Shown here piece by piece: positions 16,905-26,120 of a stretch of DNA of 64,000 nt (positions within the stretch are counted from its first letter, which is position 1; every line of letters starts with the position of its first letter). Position numbers and translations under genes: made by a program. This stretch comes from Idiomarina sp. (GTDB taxonomy: Bacteria > Pseudomonadota > Gammaproteobacteria > Enterobacterales > Alteromonadaceae). Below the pieces are notes generated by a model. The model was given only the letters and a program-made list of their open reading frames with translations. It did no database searches and was not told where the DNA came from. The stretch is taken from the NCBI GenBank assembly GCA_022565355.1, contig JAIUMU010000003.1, positions 245,989 through 309,988 of the forward strand, read 5' to 3'.

Positions 16905-19083
16905 TTCGAACTCCTGCTGCCGACATAATTTGCATTGCCGCACTTGCCTCAAACAAATGCATAATCCCGCTTAAAATCTTCCGCGCATTGGCCTTGCCAC
17001 GTTTCCCCGGAATGCTAAGTAAGCGCTGACGCGCACTCAATAGCGGCGCTTTTTTAGTGTGCTCAAGGTAAATAGCCAACGCCGCCATGCTACTCGCCAA
17101 CGCCACTAAGGTATTTTGCGGTAATGTGCTATAGCCCGCTTGCTCCAATAATCGATAAGCTTGGCGGCTTAAACTTGCCAACTCATCGCCAGCAAGTTGC
17201 TCTAACACCAGTTGCTCACCTTCCGCTAAGCTCATGTAATCCGGCGTAAGCCAGAAGCGCCGCGCTAAATTGCTATTGCGTTCAATACTGTTTAACTCAC
17301 CGTACCATAGGGTATAGTTCGCCGATTCTCCGGGCAGTGTTATCTTTTCCTGGCTAAGAACTAGCTGCGCAGCTTCACCACGATACTGTAATGGTAGTTT
17401 TGTATGATTGTGCATTGTAGCGCGCAGGGCAAGTGCAGCTACCCGAGCCCCATCTGGCCGCACAACCCGATGATTACGGTTGATTACCGCAATCCAAGCT
17501 CCATTGTTGTGAGCCAGCTCATTTAACAACGCAACTTCAGGTAATGCAGCAAATACATGTTGCTCAGCCGGAAGTTCATTGCAGATGGCAGCGGTAAGTG
17601 GACTATGCTCATCGGCAAAATTTTGCGGTAGATAAGTACATGGCAGCATCTCTCCCGTTGCTACCGAGCACGCCGCTGGTAAGTACCAACTGCAGCCAGC
17701 AACTGGTTTGCTGCGCGGCCAATGCGCTGTTCTAGCTGCTGCCTTAGCCAGCACCGGTACGCCCTGTTGCTGCCACTCAGCCAGCGCTTCCGCCTGCTCA
17801 GTATTCGGCAGCTCGGCAATTTCACGTAGCTCATGCAGCTGCGAAAAGGCGGCCACCTGTTGCTGTAATTGCGCGTACAAACTTGCCAGCGTTTTCCCTT
17901 GCGCCTGTAATTTACCGGTATGTGCGCGCTGCGAAGGTGCCTCATCAACAGTTACCGAAGCCAGCCATTGGCTAAACTCGGCATACTCAGCCGCCACACC
18001 ATCCAGTGCCTTCTCTATCAAAACCGCCGCATCGGGCAATTCTAAATCTTCGGGTACACGTTGGCCGTTGGAAATAAAATGCAGGGTTAGCCCTTCCCGA
18101 ACCAATACATCTAGCGCGCCACCTAAGCGCACCGATTCATCCACTTTCGTAAGAATGCAATCGTGAATATGATTATCGGCCTGCTCGGCGTACTGTTGAA
18201 ATAACTGCACCACTTCAGCGAGAGTTTCTCGTTGGCTTGCACTATTCAATAACAATACCAAGCGAGTTTTCGCCGTATTTGTAGCGCGGGTTTGTAGCTC
18301 GGCAATGCGCTGGGTAAGCCGCTGATCACGTTGGCTCATGCCCACAGTATCTATCAGCACCAGCTTCTTACCCTGCATCCGTTGCTCAAGTTGCTCGAGC
18401 CCTTCGCCATCTTCCAGCGCATACATATCTACATTCAGGAGGCCGGCATATATTTTTAACTGCTCGCGCGCGCCTACCCGATAACCATCGGTGGTTACTA
18501 GCAATAACGCTTCAGCACCAAACTGCATTACATAATGTGCAGCTAACTTGGCGGTGGTAGTGGTTTTACCCACGCCCGTTGGGCCAACTAACGCCACTAC
18601 ACCATCAGCGAACAGTTCCGCTGGCATACCGGGTAGCAATAAACGTTGTTGTAATTGTTCCGCTATCCATTGTGAGATATCCACAACTTTGTTTGCTTCT
18701 GTGCTGGGTAAAGCAGAAAACTGCGCCACGAGTTCGCGAATAAGCTCACCGCTAAAGCCTGCCGCTTGCAAAATATTCACCAGCTCGCGCACTGCATGCA
18801 GTGGCTTTTCTTGCGGTGCTTGCGGCGCTTGCTGTTGGTTCAGCATGCTGCGCATTTCTTGCACTTCACCCAACAAACGTTGCGCTAACACCGAGAAATC
18901 GTTGAGCTGGGTGTTATCCGCTTGCGCTACTTTTTCTTCTAGAGCTTCTTCAGCCATTGCCAGAATTTCATAGCCCTCGGGAAGCTGGCGAGAAGACAAA
19001 ATCATGGCATCAGCGCCTAAGCTCTCACGAACTTGGCGCATCGCATCACGATTATTGGCACCTAAAAAGCGCCTTACACTCAT
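16897..19083 (-). CDS. flhF: Flagellar placement GTPase FlhF with a large C-terminal extension
   Basis: An SRP-type GTPase that sets flagellar position and number. The N-terminus MSVRRFLGANNRDAMRQVRE is the FlhF start; the NG domain (about 100-360) has G1 GPTGVGKTT (167-175), TTDGYRVGAREQL, DTVGMSQRD, TKVDE and FISNGQRVPEDL. FlhF normally ends about here (430-500 residues in total, with a longer N-terminal B domain). This protein runs on to residue 728 with about 370 residues I cannot assign: two probable helical stretches flank a mixed middle part (ICNELPAEQHVFAALPEVAL, WIAVINRNHRVVRPDG). It overlaps flhA by 4 bp and the short flhG by 8 bp. Confidence 0.93.
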   Translation of the reverse strand: MSVRRFLGANNRDAMRQVRESLGADAMILSSRQLPEGYEILAMAEEALEEKVAQADNTQLNDFSVLAQRLLGEVQEMRSMLNQQQAPQAPQEKPLHAVRELVNILQAAGFSGELIRELVAQFSALPSTEANKVVDISQWIAEQLQQRLLLPGMPAELFADGVVALVGPTGVGKTTTTAKLAAHYVMQFGAEALLLVTTDGYRVGAREQLKIYAGLLNVDMYALEDGEGLEQLEQRMQGKKLVLIDTVGMSQRDQRLTQRIAELQTRATNTAKTRLVLLLNSASQRETLAEVVQLFQQYAEQADNHIHDCILTKVDESVRLGGALDVLVREGLTLHFISNGQRVPEDLELPDAAVLIEKALDGVAAEYAEFSQWLASVTVDEAPSQRAHTGKLQAQGKTLASLYAQLQQQVAAFSQLHELREIAELPNTEQAEALAEWQQQGVPVLAKAAARTAHWPRSKPVAGCSWYLPAACSVATGEMLPCTYLPQNFADEHSPLTAAICNELPAEQHVFAALPEVALLNELAHNNGAWIAVINRNHRVVRPDGARVAALALRATMHNHTKLPLQYRGEAAQLVLSQEKITLPGESANYTLWYGELNSIERNSNLARRFWLTPDYMSLAEGEQLVLEQLAGDELASLSRQAYRLLEQAGYSTLPQNTLVALASSMAALAIYLEHTKKAPLLSARQRLLSIPGKRGKANARKILSGIMHLFEASAAMQIMSAAGVRSE

Positions 19084-21164
19084 TTATTCTCTCCAAGTAA
19101 TGCGGTTATTTTTAATGTTCGATCATCTGGCACTTCGGCTTGCGACATTACCACAAGATAGCGCAACTGGCGCCGTAAGAAATGCGCAAGTAGAGGCCGC
19201 AGGCCATGTTGCACCACTAGTACTGGCGCTTCGCCCATGGCTTCTTGCCGCTCTAGTGCAGTGCGCGCCTGCTCTTGTAAAGTAGCCGCTAAGCCTGGTT
19301 CCAGCGCACCACCACTATTCATTGCCTGCATCAGTACTTGTTCTAAACGCACATCGAGGCCCATCACGCGCAACTCCCGGGCGCCACCAAACCACTTCTG
19401 GGTTATGGCTCTACCCAACGCTAAGCGCACCTGTGCGGTAAGTTCATGTGCTTCCGGCTGTTGCCCTTCAAATTCCGCCAGGGTATCAAAAATAGTGCGC
19501 ATATCACGAATTGGTACTTCCTCATCGAGCAAGTTTTGCAAAATACGCTGCAGCACCGTAAGTGATACACATTTGGGCACCACATCTTCCACTAAACCTT
19601 GGTTCTCTTCTGCTAGCTTATCCACGAGTTGCTGAACTTCGCTGCGGCCAAGTAGCTCTCCCGAGAACCGCTGTAATAAATGGTTCAAATGCGTTGCCAC
19701 CACCGTGCTTGCATCTACCACCGTATAACCATAAATTTGCGCGTGTTCCCGCTCACTAGCATCAATCCAAACCGCTTCTAAACCAAAGGCTGGATCTGTA
19801 GTTTCAATGCCATCTACCGTGCCGGTAATTTGCCCCGGGTTAATTGCTAACCACTTATCCGGATGAATTTCCGCAGCACCTACTTCACCACCTTTTAAGG
19901 TGATCACATAGCGATTCGGCGCCAGCTCGAGGTTATCGCGAATGTGTACTACCGGCGGTAAGAAACCCACATCTTGGGCAAACTTTTTCCGTACACTTTT
20001 AATACGCCCCAGCAGCTCGCCTTGTTGACGATCATCTACTAATGAGATCAAGCGGTGGCCCACTTCCATGCCAAGGGTATCCACTAACTGCACATCTTTC
20101 CAAGTGGCTTCGGGCGATTCGAATTGCGCCACCGGCGCATCGGTAACCGGTTCTTCCGCAGCTCGTTTTTTCTGGCCTTGCATAATTCGCCACGCTATAA
20201 AAGCTAGCGCGGCGGTAAATAATAAGAACACGAAGTTGGGCATGCCTGGCACTAAACCAAGCATACCGATTACAATCGCCGCTAAAATCATTACCTTCGG
20301 GTTTACAAACAGTTGGCTTACCATTTGCTGGCCAACATCTTGATCGGTGTTTACCCGTGATACAGTTACACCAGCTGCGGTAGAAATTACCAATGCTGGA
20401 ATTTGTGCTACCAAGCCATCACCAATCGCGAGCAATATGTAGGTTTGCGCGGCATCACCGAAGCTTAAATTATGCTGCATGGTACCAATCATTAAACCAC
20501 CAATGATGTTTACCACCATGATAATCAAACCGGCTACCGCATCACCGCGCACAAATTTACTCGCACCATCCATTGAGCCATAAAAATCGGCTTCTTGAGC
20601 TACTTCTTGTCTGCGTTTACGCGCTTCTTCTTCGCCTACCAAACCCGCATTTAAATCTGCATCGATCGCCATCTGCTTACCGGGCATCGCATCAAGCATA
20701 AAGCGTGCGCCAACTTCCGCAATACGGCCGGCGCCTTTGGTAATTACCATAAAGTTGATAATTACCAAGATTAAAAACACCACTAAACCTACGGCAAAGT
20801 TACCGCCAACCAAGAATTGGCCAAAGGATTCAATTACTTTACCGGCCGCATCACCACCGGTGTGCCCTTCCATTAGTACTACCCGCGTAGAGGCAACGTT
20901 CAAGGATAAGCGTAACAGCGTGGTAAACAGCAGCACCGCTGGGAAGGCCGCAAAATCGAGAGGTTTTTCGGCAAACATACTTACCAAAAGCACCATCAAG
21001 GCTAACGCGATATTAAAGGTAAACAGTAAATCGAGAACGAACGGCGGTAGTGGCAAAACCATCATCGCCAAAATCATCAAGATCAGAATTGGGCCTACCA
21101 ATACAGGTAAGCTGCCGGAAGATAACTTACCGAACTGATTAAGTGCAGGCATCAGCCCCTTCAT
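19080..21164 (-). CDS. flhA: Flagellar export gate protein FlhA
   Basis: The 694-residue major export-gate subunit of the flagellar type III secretion apparatus. About eight N-terminal transmembrane helices hold the conserved FHIPEP-type loop (GKQMAIDADLNAGLVGEEEARKRR); the soluble C-terminal domain (about 345-694) binds substrate and chaperones. Length and motif order are normal. Its start overlaps the flhB stop by 4 bp and its stop overlaps the flhF start by 4 bp, so the operon is tightly coupled. Confidence 0.97.
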   Translation of the reverse strand: MKGLMPALNQFGKLSSGSLPVLVGPILILMILAMMVLPLPPFVLDLLFTFNIALALMVLLVSMFAEKPLDFAAFPAVLLFTTLLRLSLNVASTRVVLMEGHTGGDAAGKVIESFGQFLVGGNFAVGLVVFLILVIINFMVITKGAGRIAEVGARFMLDAMPGKQMAIDADLNAGLVGEEEARKRRQEVAQEADFYGSMDGASKFVRGDAVAGLIIMVVNIIGGLMIGTMQHNLSFGDAAQTYILLAIGDGLVAQIPALVISTAAGVTVSRVNTDQDVGQQMVSQLFVNPKVMILAAIVIGMLGLVPGMPNFVFLLFTAALAFIAWRIMQGQKKRAAEEPVTDAPVAQFESPEATWKDVQLVDTLGMEVGHRLISLVDDRQQGELLGRIKSVRKKFAQDVGFLPPVVHIRDNLELAPNRYVITLKGGEVGAAEIHPDKWLAINPGQITGTVDGIETTDPAFGLEAVWIDASEREHAQIYGYTVVDASTVVATHLNHLLQRFSGELLGRSEVQQLVDKLAEENQGLVEDVVPKCVSLTVLQRILQNLLDEEVPIRDMRTIFDTLAEFEGQQPEAHELTAQVRLALGRAITQKWFGGARELRVMGLDVRLEQVLMQAMNSGGALEPGLAATLQEQARTALERQEAMGEAPVLVVQHGLRPLLAHFLRRQLRYLVVMSQAEVPDDRTLKITALLGENK

Positions 21165-22354
21165 TCTTTGTTCCCCTCAGGCGCATCAGCATCTTGCTGA
21201 TGGCGCGGATGTATTTTTCGCTCGGCCATTTGTTTTGGTACTGATAAATGCATCGGTTTCGGCGGCGTATCGCCACCCTCTTTGCGAACTTGTTTTATAC
21301 GGAATGCCCAAGCCAATACTTCGGCCACGGCGGTGTACAATGCGGTAGGCACTTCACGATCAATATCCACGTTGTAATACAGGGCCCGCGCTAACATTGG
21401 CGCCTCTAACCGAGGAATGCGATGCTCCTCGCCAAGCTCACGGATTTTTGCAGCAACGGCATCTGAACCTTTCGCTACCACGCGCGGGGCGCCCATTTTA
21501 ACTTCATCATATTTTAATGCTACCGCGAAGTGCGTGGGGTTAGTGATAATCACATCGGCCTCAGGCACCTTGCTCATCATACGGCCACGCGATATGGCTT
21601 GCTGCTGAGAACGAATGCGCGCTTTTACGTGCGGATCACCATCGGTTTCTTTGTGCTCACGCTTCACTTCTTCTTTGGTCATTTTTAGTTTTTTTGCATG
21701 CGCATATAATTGGTAAGGCACATCAATTAACACCACTACAATTAGCGTAAGCACCATCAAAAGGCCGGCTTCGGCGGCCAGCTTTAATGCGTTACTTAAC
21801 GCTTTTTGCACCGGCTGGCCCATAAGCGCCATATATTCACTGTGCCGCGAGTATAAAAACGTAATTAACACCCCGCCTACGAGCAAGGTTTTCGCAACCG
21901 CCTTACCCAGTTCCGCCAGAGCTTGGCTAGAAAAAATACGCTTTAGGCCTTTTACTGGGTTCAGCTTGGAAAGCTGCGGCTTCATGCCTTTCCCTGAAAT
22001 CACCCAGCCACCCAATAAAGCGGGAGCCACCAACGCGAGAACTACCATCAACATGAACAGTGGCATGAGTGCAAACAAGCTTTTTAGCGCTAAGCTCGCT
22101 ACTTTTGAAAGCATCGGCGCAACATCAAACGCATGTTGGCGCTCAAACAAAAACGATTGTTCCATCACCGAGCCCACTTGCTCGAACAATGCCGAACTCA
22201 TTCCCCATAAACCGATAATGCCGCCAAACAACAAAACAAAGGTGGTGAGCTCACGCGATCGCGCAACCTGCCCTTCCTCACGCGCTTTTTGTAAGCGCCT
22301 GGGCGTGGCGGGTTCTGTTTTATCAGCTTCGTCGGTTGTGCTTTGCTCAGCCAT
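21161..22354 (-). CDS. flhB: Flagellar export switch protein FlhB
   Basis: The 397-residue integral membrane export-gate and substrate-specificity switch protein. The N-terminal part is QSTTDEADKTEPATPRRLQKAREEGQVARSREL; four transmembrane helices follow. The autocleavage site NPTH lies in ADVIITNPTHFAVALKYD, followed by the cytoplasmic C-terminal domain. It is the first gene of flhB-A-F-G-fliA, and it is unusual that it is far from fliPQR (56.1-58.0 kb). No sigma-28 site is apparent before it, consistent with FlhDC control (inference). Confidence 0.97.
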   Translation of the reverse strand: MAEQSTTDEADKTEPATPRRLQKAREEGQVARSRELTTFVLLFGGIIGLWGMSSALFEQVGSVMEQSFLFERQHAFDVAPMLSKVASLALKSLFALMPLFMLMVVLALVAPALLGGWVISGKGMKPQLSKLNPVKGLKRIFSSQALAELGKAVAKTLLVGGVLITFLYSRHSEYMALMGQPVQKALSNALKLAAEAGLLMVLTLIVVVLIDVPYQLYAHAKKLKMTKEEVKREHKETDGDPHVKARIRSQQQAISRGRMMSKVPEADVIITNPTHFAVALKYDEVKMGAPRVVAKGSDAVAAKIRELGEEHRIPRLEAPMLARALYYNVDIDREVPTALYTAVAEVLAWAFRIKQVRKEGGDTPPKPMHLSVPKQMAERKIHPRHQQDADAPEGNKE

Positions 22355-22427
22355 GATTCACTCAGAGTTTCGGCAGTTTTCAGGAATTAGCGCTTATTTT
22401 GCCGCAAAGCAAGCATCGTTGAATGGC

Positions 22428-22455
22428 AAAAAAGCGCCTGTTTAGAGGCGCTTTT
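22428..22455. terminator. Terminator downstream of motB
   Basis: A 7-bp stem AGCGCCT/AGGCGCT with a 6-base loop, flanked by A and T runs. It is placed to end the leftward motAB transcript before flhB. Confidence 0.88.
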
Positions 22456-22485
22456 CTCAAGGATTAATAAATAACTAAGGAAAGA

Positions 22486-23424
22486 TTACAAAAATAGTGA
22501 GGTTGGCTCTTGGTCTATTTGCAAACCACCTTCGCCTAATTCTTCGTTCAGTTCTTCTTGCAGTAGCCGCTCAAACTCTTCCGCATCGCCTGGTAACAGG
22601 CCCTGTCGGCGAATAAAATCAGCAGATTGTTCGGTATGCAATACCAAGGTGATACGGCGGTTCATGGGGTCGCGCGGATCAGCACCCTCAAGTGGGATAC
22701 GATCGGCCACACCCGAGATAGAAATGAGTTTATCTGGGTTTAGCCCGCCAGCTACCAGTTCCCGCCGCGAAGCATTCGCACGATCCGATGAAAGCTCCCA
22801 GTTACTGTAACCCACGTAGCCACCAGAATAGGGAATGCTATCGGTATGGCCACTAATAGTGAGCTCGTTATCTACAGAGTTCAGAATCGGCGCAATAGTT
22901 CTTAGCAAACGGCCCATATAAGGCGCCACAGTGGGAGAGCCAATCTCAAACATGGGCCGCTGATCTGTATCCATCATTTGAATGCGCAAGCCTTCGCGAG
23001 TTAAATCTAAGCGCATTTGCGCTTGTAACTGGCGCAAAGCGGGGTCTGCTTGAATAGCGCGTTCAATTTGCCGTTGGATATTTTGAAAATGCCGCCGCAC
23101 ATCTGCTGGCCGCGTTTGCATGCGATAATCAATCCGCATTTGCTCGCCATCTTGGTGGGCACGATCTGGGCCACCGCCGGGAATAACTCGGCTCGCGGAA
23201 CCATCTCTAGGCCCGCCCATAATCGCCACAGATAAAGGGGTTTGGAAGTACTCTGCCACGGCTGCTCGCTGCTCATCATCGGCCATGGAAAGAATCCACA
23301 TTACCAAAAATAACGCCATCAACGCTGTCATAAAATCGGCAAGCGCGATTTTCCATGCACCACCATGGTGGGCATGAACTACTTTTTTCCGGCGTATTAT
23401 TATCGGACGATGATCTTCAGCCAT
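22486..23424 (-). CDS. motB: Flagellar stator protein MotB (proton type)
   Basis: The 312-residue stator B subunit. An N-terminal Arg/Lys-rich tail (IIIRRKKVVHAHHGG) precedes one transmembrane helix with the proton-carrying Asp in IALADFMTALMALFLVMWIL, then a plug region and the OmpA-like peptidoglycan-binding domain (LTISGHTDSIPYSGGYVGYSNWELSSDRA). The single TM with ADFMTA and the length resemble H+-driven E. coli MotB rather than sodium-driven PomB. The start is 2 bp after the motA stop. Confidence 0.96.
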   Translation of the reverse strand: MAEDHRPIIIRRKKVVHAHHGGAWKIALADFMTALMALFLVMWILSMADDEQRAAVAEYFQTPLSVAIMGGPRDGSASRVIPGGGPDRAHQDGEQMRIDYRMQTRPADVRRHFQNIQRQIERAIQADPALRQLQAQMRLDLTREGLRIQMMDTDQRPMFEIGSPTVAPYMGRLLRTIAPILNSVDNELTISGHTDSIPYSGGYVGYSNWELSSDRANASRRELVAGGLNPDKLISISGVADRIPLEGADPRDPMNRRITLVLHTEQSADFIRRQGLLPGDAEEFERLLQEELNEELGEGGLQIDQEPTSLFL

Positions 23425-23426
23425 AC

Positions 23427-24293
23427 CTACGACTCCGTTGGCTTAGTACCGCGAACATATTCTTCTAGCTCGTTAAATGATGGGCGTTCAACTAAATCCA
23501 GCGCTTTACGGCCAAACTCAACTGCAAGCTGCGGGGCATAACCGTTCATGCTAGCAAGTAAAGTAACCCGTACACACTGAAGTGATTTCAAACCCTCGGC
23601 AATTTGCCGCTCAATGCGTGTTGCCAATGGGCTAATGAAACCATACCCCAATAAGATGCCAAGGAAGGTTCCGATTAACGCATGGGCAATCATTTCACCC
23701 ATTACATCTGCCGAAGCATCGGCATAGGTTAGTGCTTTTACTACACCTAATACAGCAGCTACGATACCAAATGCCGGCATCGCATCACCTACTTTGGCGA
23801 TTGCATCTGCAGGCACATGAGCTTCTATTTCAAAGGATTCAATTTCATGCAGCATAAGCTCATCGAGCTCATGGGGGTTCATGTTACCGCTAATCATTAA
23901 GCGCAGATAATCAGTAATGAAGTTACGCAACATATCATCACTTAATACGCCAGGATGCTCTTGAAACAACGCACTTTCTTGTGGCTCTTCAATATCACGC
24001 TCAACGGCTAACATACCATCGCGGCGCATTTTATTAAGCAGCTTATAAAGAAGCGCCATTAAATCCATGTACACCGCTTTGTTGTACTTGGTGGTGGCTT
24101 TTAATTTCTTGGTTATGTTAAACGTGGCTTTAATGGCCTTGCCGTTGTTCGCCGCAATAAATGCGCCAACACCGGCGCCACCAATCATTAAAATTTCCAG
24201 TGGCTGCCAAATTGGCCCCAGCTGACCGCCGGCAAGAGCGAAACCGCCAAAAACGGAGAAAGTAACAACTAAAAACCCTAAAGCGATGAGCAC
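23427..24293 (-). CDS. motA: Flagellar stator protein MotA
   Basis: The 288-residue stator A subunit with four transmembrane helices. The cytoplasmic loop carries the charged torque residues around LNKMRRDGMLAVERDIEEP, and the conserved prolines lie in GDAMPAFGIVAAVLGV and later. It is of the E. coli/betaproteobacterial MotA type. Translation probably starts at GTG 24293 (AGGGG eight bases upstream). A sigma-28 promoter at 24392-24418 lies about 100 bp upstream. Confidence 0.96.
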   Translation of the reverse strand: MLIALGFLVVTFSVFGGFALAGGQLGPIWQPLEILMIGGAGVGAFIAANNGKAIKATFNITKKLKATTKYNKAVYMDLMALLYKLLNKMRRDGMLAVERDIEEPQESALFQEHPGVLSDDMLRNFITDYLRLMISGNMNPHELDELMLHEIESFEIEAHVPADAIAKVGDAMPAFGIVAAVLGVVKALTYADASADVMGEMIAHALIGTFLGILLGYGFISPLATRIERQIAEGLKSLQCVRVTLLASMNGYAPQLAVEFGRKALDLVERPSFNELEEYVRGTKPTES

Positions 24294-24391
24294 AGGATAC
24301 CCCTCAATTATCTACTTCTTCTGCTGTTAACAGGCATTACTAAAATGCTAATACTCGCCTGATTTCAGCAGCAATTATGATTGTTCTTAGT

Positions 24392-24418
24392 TTATCGGCG
24401 GCGCGCCAGAAAACTTAA
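24392..24418 (-). promoter_or_regulatory. Sigma-28 (FliA) promoter for motAB
   Basis: Read on the minus strand this is TTAAGTTT, 11 bp, GCCGATAA: seven of eight matches at -35 and a perfect -10. It sits in the short gap between flhC and motA and ends about 98 bp before the motA start. Confidence 0.85.
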
Positions 24419-24422
24419 GCGC

Positions 24423-24992
24423 TTATTCACCATTATTCGAGGGTGCTTTGCCTGCTTTCGCGGGCTTTTTTAGCTTTGCTTTACCGGGTTTTCCTGCACG
24501 AGAAGGTGGTTGGCAGATGCCACACACATAATCTGTATCTGGGGTGTGGGCATGATTAACAAACTGCAGTTGGCATTGGTTACACGTAGAGAGTTGAAAC
24601 ATATTGCTTTCAAAAAAGCGCAGTAATGTCCAGGCGCGGGTTAAGCCCAGCACTTGCTCACCACCGGTAGATTCAACATGTTCATTATACAAGCGATATG
24701 CTTTGGTGAACGCAGCCATACGATCTAGCTCGGGGTGATCCGCTAGATTCAAATAAATTGAATAAAATAAGGAGGAATGGATATTCGGTAACCAGGTCAT
24801 AAACCAATCGGTTGAGAAGGGGAGCAAACCTTTGGGGGGCGATTCGCCTTTTACTTCTTTATACAACCGAACCAACCTACCGCGGTTCAACTCAACTTCA
24901 GATTCCAAAACCTGCAGCCGCGCCCCAAGCTCTATTAGCTCGATGGCAAGTTGCACTTGGTTCATTTCATCTAAAAGTTTTTTTTCTGACAC
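24423..24992 (-). CDS. flhC: Flagellar master regulator FlhC
   Basis: The 189-residue partner of FlhD in the FlhD4C2 activator of class II flagellar promoters. It is strongly colinear with E. coli FlhC: LAIELIELGARLQVLESE, RLVRLYKEVKGESPPKGLLPFSTDWFMTW, and the zinc-binding cysteines CNQC...CGIC followed by QPPSRAG. The C-terminus ends in a Lys/Ala/Pro-rich tail (KPGKAKLKKPAKAGKAP) in place of the E. coli tail. The start codon is GTG (24992) with AAGG nine bases upstream. It follows flhD by 55 bp. Confidence 0.96.
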   Translation of the reverse strand: MSEKKLLDEMNQVQLAIELIELGARLQVLESEVELNRGRLVRLYKEVKGESPPKGLLPFSTDWFMTWLPNIHSSLFYSIYLNLADHPELDRMAAFTKAYRLYNEHVESTGGEQVLGLTRAWTLLRFFESNMFQLSTCNQCQLQFVNHAHTPDTDYVCGICQPPSRAGKPGKAKLKKPAKAGKAPSNNGE

Positions 24993-25047
24993 AGCGTTTT
25001 ACCTTACGTAAGCATACCTGCCAAATTGGCGGGTATGCTTAATGCAT

Positions 25048-25350
25048 TTAGCGCGTAGAAGCCATCAACATTGCTAAGTGCGTTTGCGTAAGCCCTGTTT
25101 CGCGTTTGCTGCGCAATACATGCTGAAGTTGCTCAGCGCTGTCGGCGCACGGGCGAAGAACAAATTGACCTTGAGTAGCCAACCAAGTGATTTCACGAAC
25201 AGACATGGATGCCAATAAATCTGCCATTTCACAACTCAATTTCAATCGAAACATTGCCGCATCTCGATCTTCAGTAAGCATTTTCTGTATGAGTAATAAA
25301 TACGCAAGGTTGAGTTCTTGGAACTCTTCCAAAGTTTTTGTGGTTTCCAA
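25048..25350 (-). CDS. flhD: Flagellar master regulator FlhD
   Basis: The 100-residue FlhD subunit of the FlhDC activator. LEEFQELNLAYLLLIQKMLTEDRDAAMFRL matches the E. coli region HIYDINLSYLLLAQRLI..DKASAMFRL. The start is a TTG at 25350: it has GGGAGA eight bases upstream and aligns exactly with the E. coli N-terminus; no ATG fits. The in-frame extension upstream from 25410 lacks a ribosome-binding site. flhD (TTG) and flhC (GTG) both use weak starts, which would keep FlhDC levels low (inference). Confidence 0.9.
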   Translation of the reverse strand: METTKTLEEFQELNLAYLLLIQKMLTEDRDAAMFRLKLSCEMADLLASMSVREITWLATQGQFVLRPCADSAEQLQHVLRSKRETGLTQTHLAMLMASTR

Positions 25351-25841
25351 AAGCCGATCTCCCGTGTTTCTCGGTATGAGAAATGGTGAAGCGTGATATG
25401 TTTTTTGCAATCATCGCAGGATTAACGTGCTACTTATTATTATTCTTGTTAACCATTTGTTATTGATAACGCGATTCAGTTTGTTCGTCAAGACATGACG
25501 CAGCAACTATTTCCATCTTCTTTACGCTAACTTTATAAAACATCGTATCCAATGTGTATGTAGGTGGAAACCCCTGAAAAGCGTAAAGATCGAAAACAAA
25601 CACTTAAGTTACTGAACCTTTAGCCTTTTAAGCTGTTTATTTTTTGAGCTAACGAAACCCGCAGAGCCGCGATAATAGCAGCTTGAACGCTTTCATGTAT
25701 AAATATTTTGTTAAAAATAAGCAGACATTTGATCATTATCAAATCGATATTGGATGTATGAGGAAAAGCGTAGTGGTATTTTTGGCAGGGGTTAATAGGC
25801 AGCAACCTATTAGCATTTGTATATGTTTTGAGCGTTTTGTT
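25351..25841. other. Long AT-rich regulatory region upstream of flhDC
   Basis: A 491-bp gap between flhD and the upstream FlhB-like gene, which reads in the same direction. It is AT-rich, carries a short inverted repeat GTTAT-TG-ATAAC at 25458-25469, and shows no sigma-28 site or credible gene. Long leaders are typical of flhDC, where many regulators converge; no individual site can be named from the sequence. Confidence 0.5.
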
Positions 25842-26120
25842 TTATTTTTCGTCTGAGTGCGCTACTTCTTGCAACCATATCAATAGTTCAACCAACACTT
25901 CGCGCAATGAATCGGGTAAATAATCATCTGGATTTAAATGCATTAATAAACCAACGAGTTCAGGCGCATCGTGCACATAAATGTCATGTTTTTTCGCTTC
26001 CGCAATAATTCGTTCGGCAAATTCACCATAACCTTGCGCTAAAATTTCTGGCTGCTTCCCGCCGGCTCCATAACCTAGGGCAACAGCCCCGCGCCGCTTT
26101 TGCCAATCTTGGTTACTCAT
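25842..26120 (-). CDS. FlhB-like export-switch C-terminal domain protein (FhlB/FlhX type)
   Basis: A 92-residue stand-alone copy of the FlhB cytoplasmic C-terminal domain. RRGAVALGYGAGGKQPEILAQGYGEFAERI matches FlhB just after its cleavage site (HFAVALKYD...APRVVAKGSDAVAAKI), and DAPELVGLLMHLNPDDYLP matches EAPMLARALYYNVDIDREVP. It has no NPTH and no membrane helices. Related proteins can substitute for the cleaved FlhB fragment. The start at 26120 overlaps the end of the FliK-like gene and has GAGG nine bases upstream. Confidence 0.88.
   Translation of the reverse strand: MSNQDWQKRRGAVALGYGAGGKQPEILAQGYGEFAERIIAEAKKHDIYVHDAPELVGLLMHLNPDDYLPDSLREVLVELLIWLQEVAHSDEK

Noticed and set aside
25620-25805. 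61-residue open frame upstream of flhD
   Set aside because: No clear ribosome-binding site, no recognisable family, and it lies in an AT-rich control region where such frames arise by chance.
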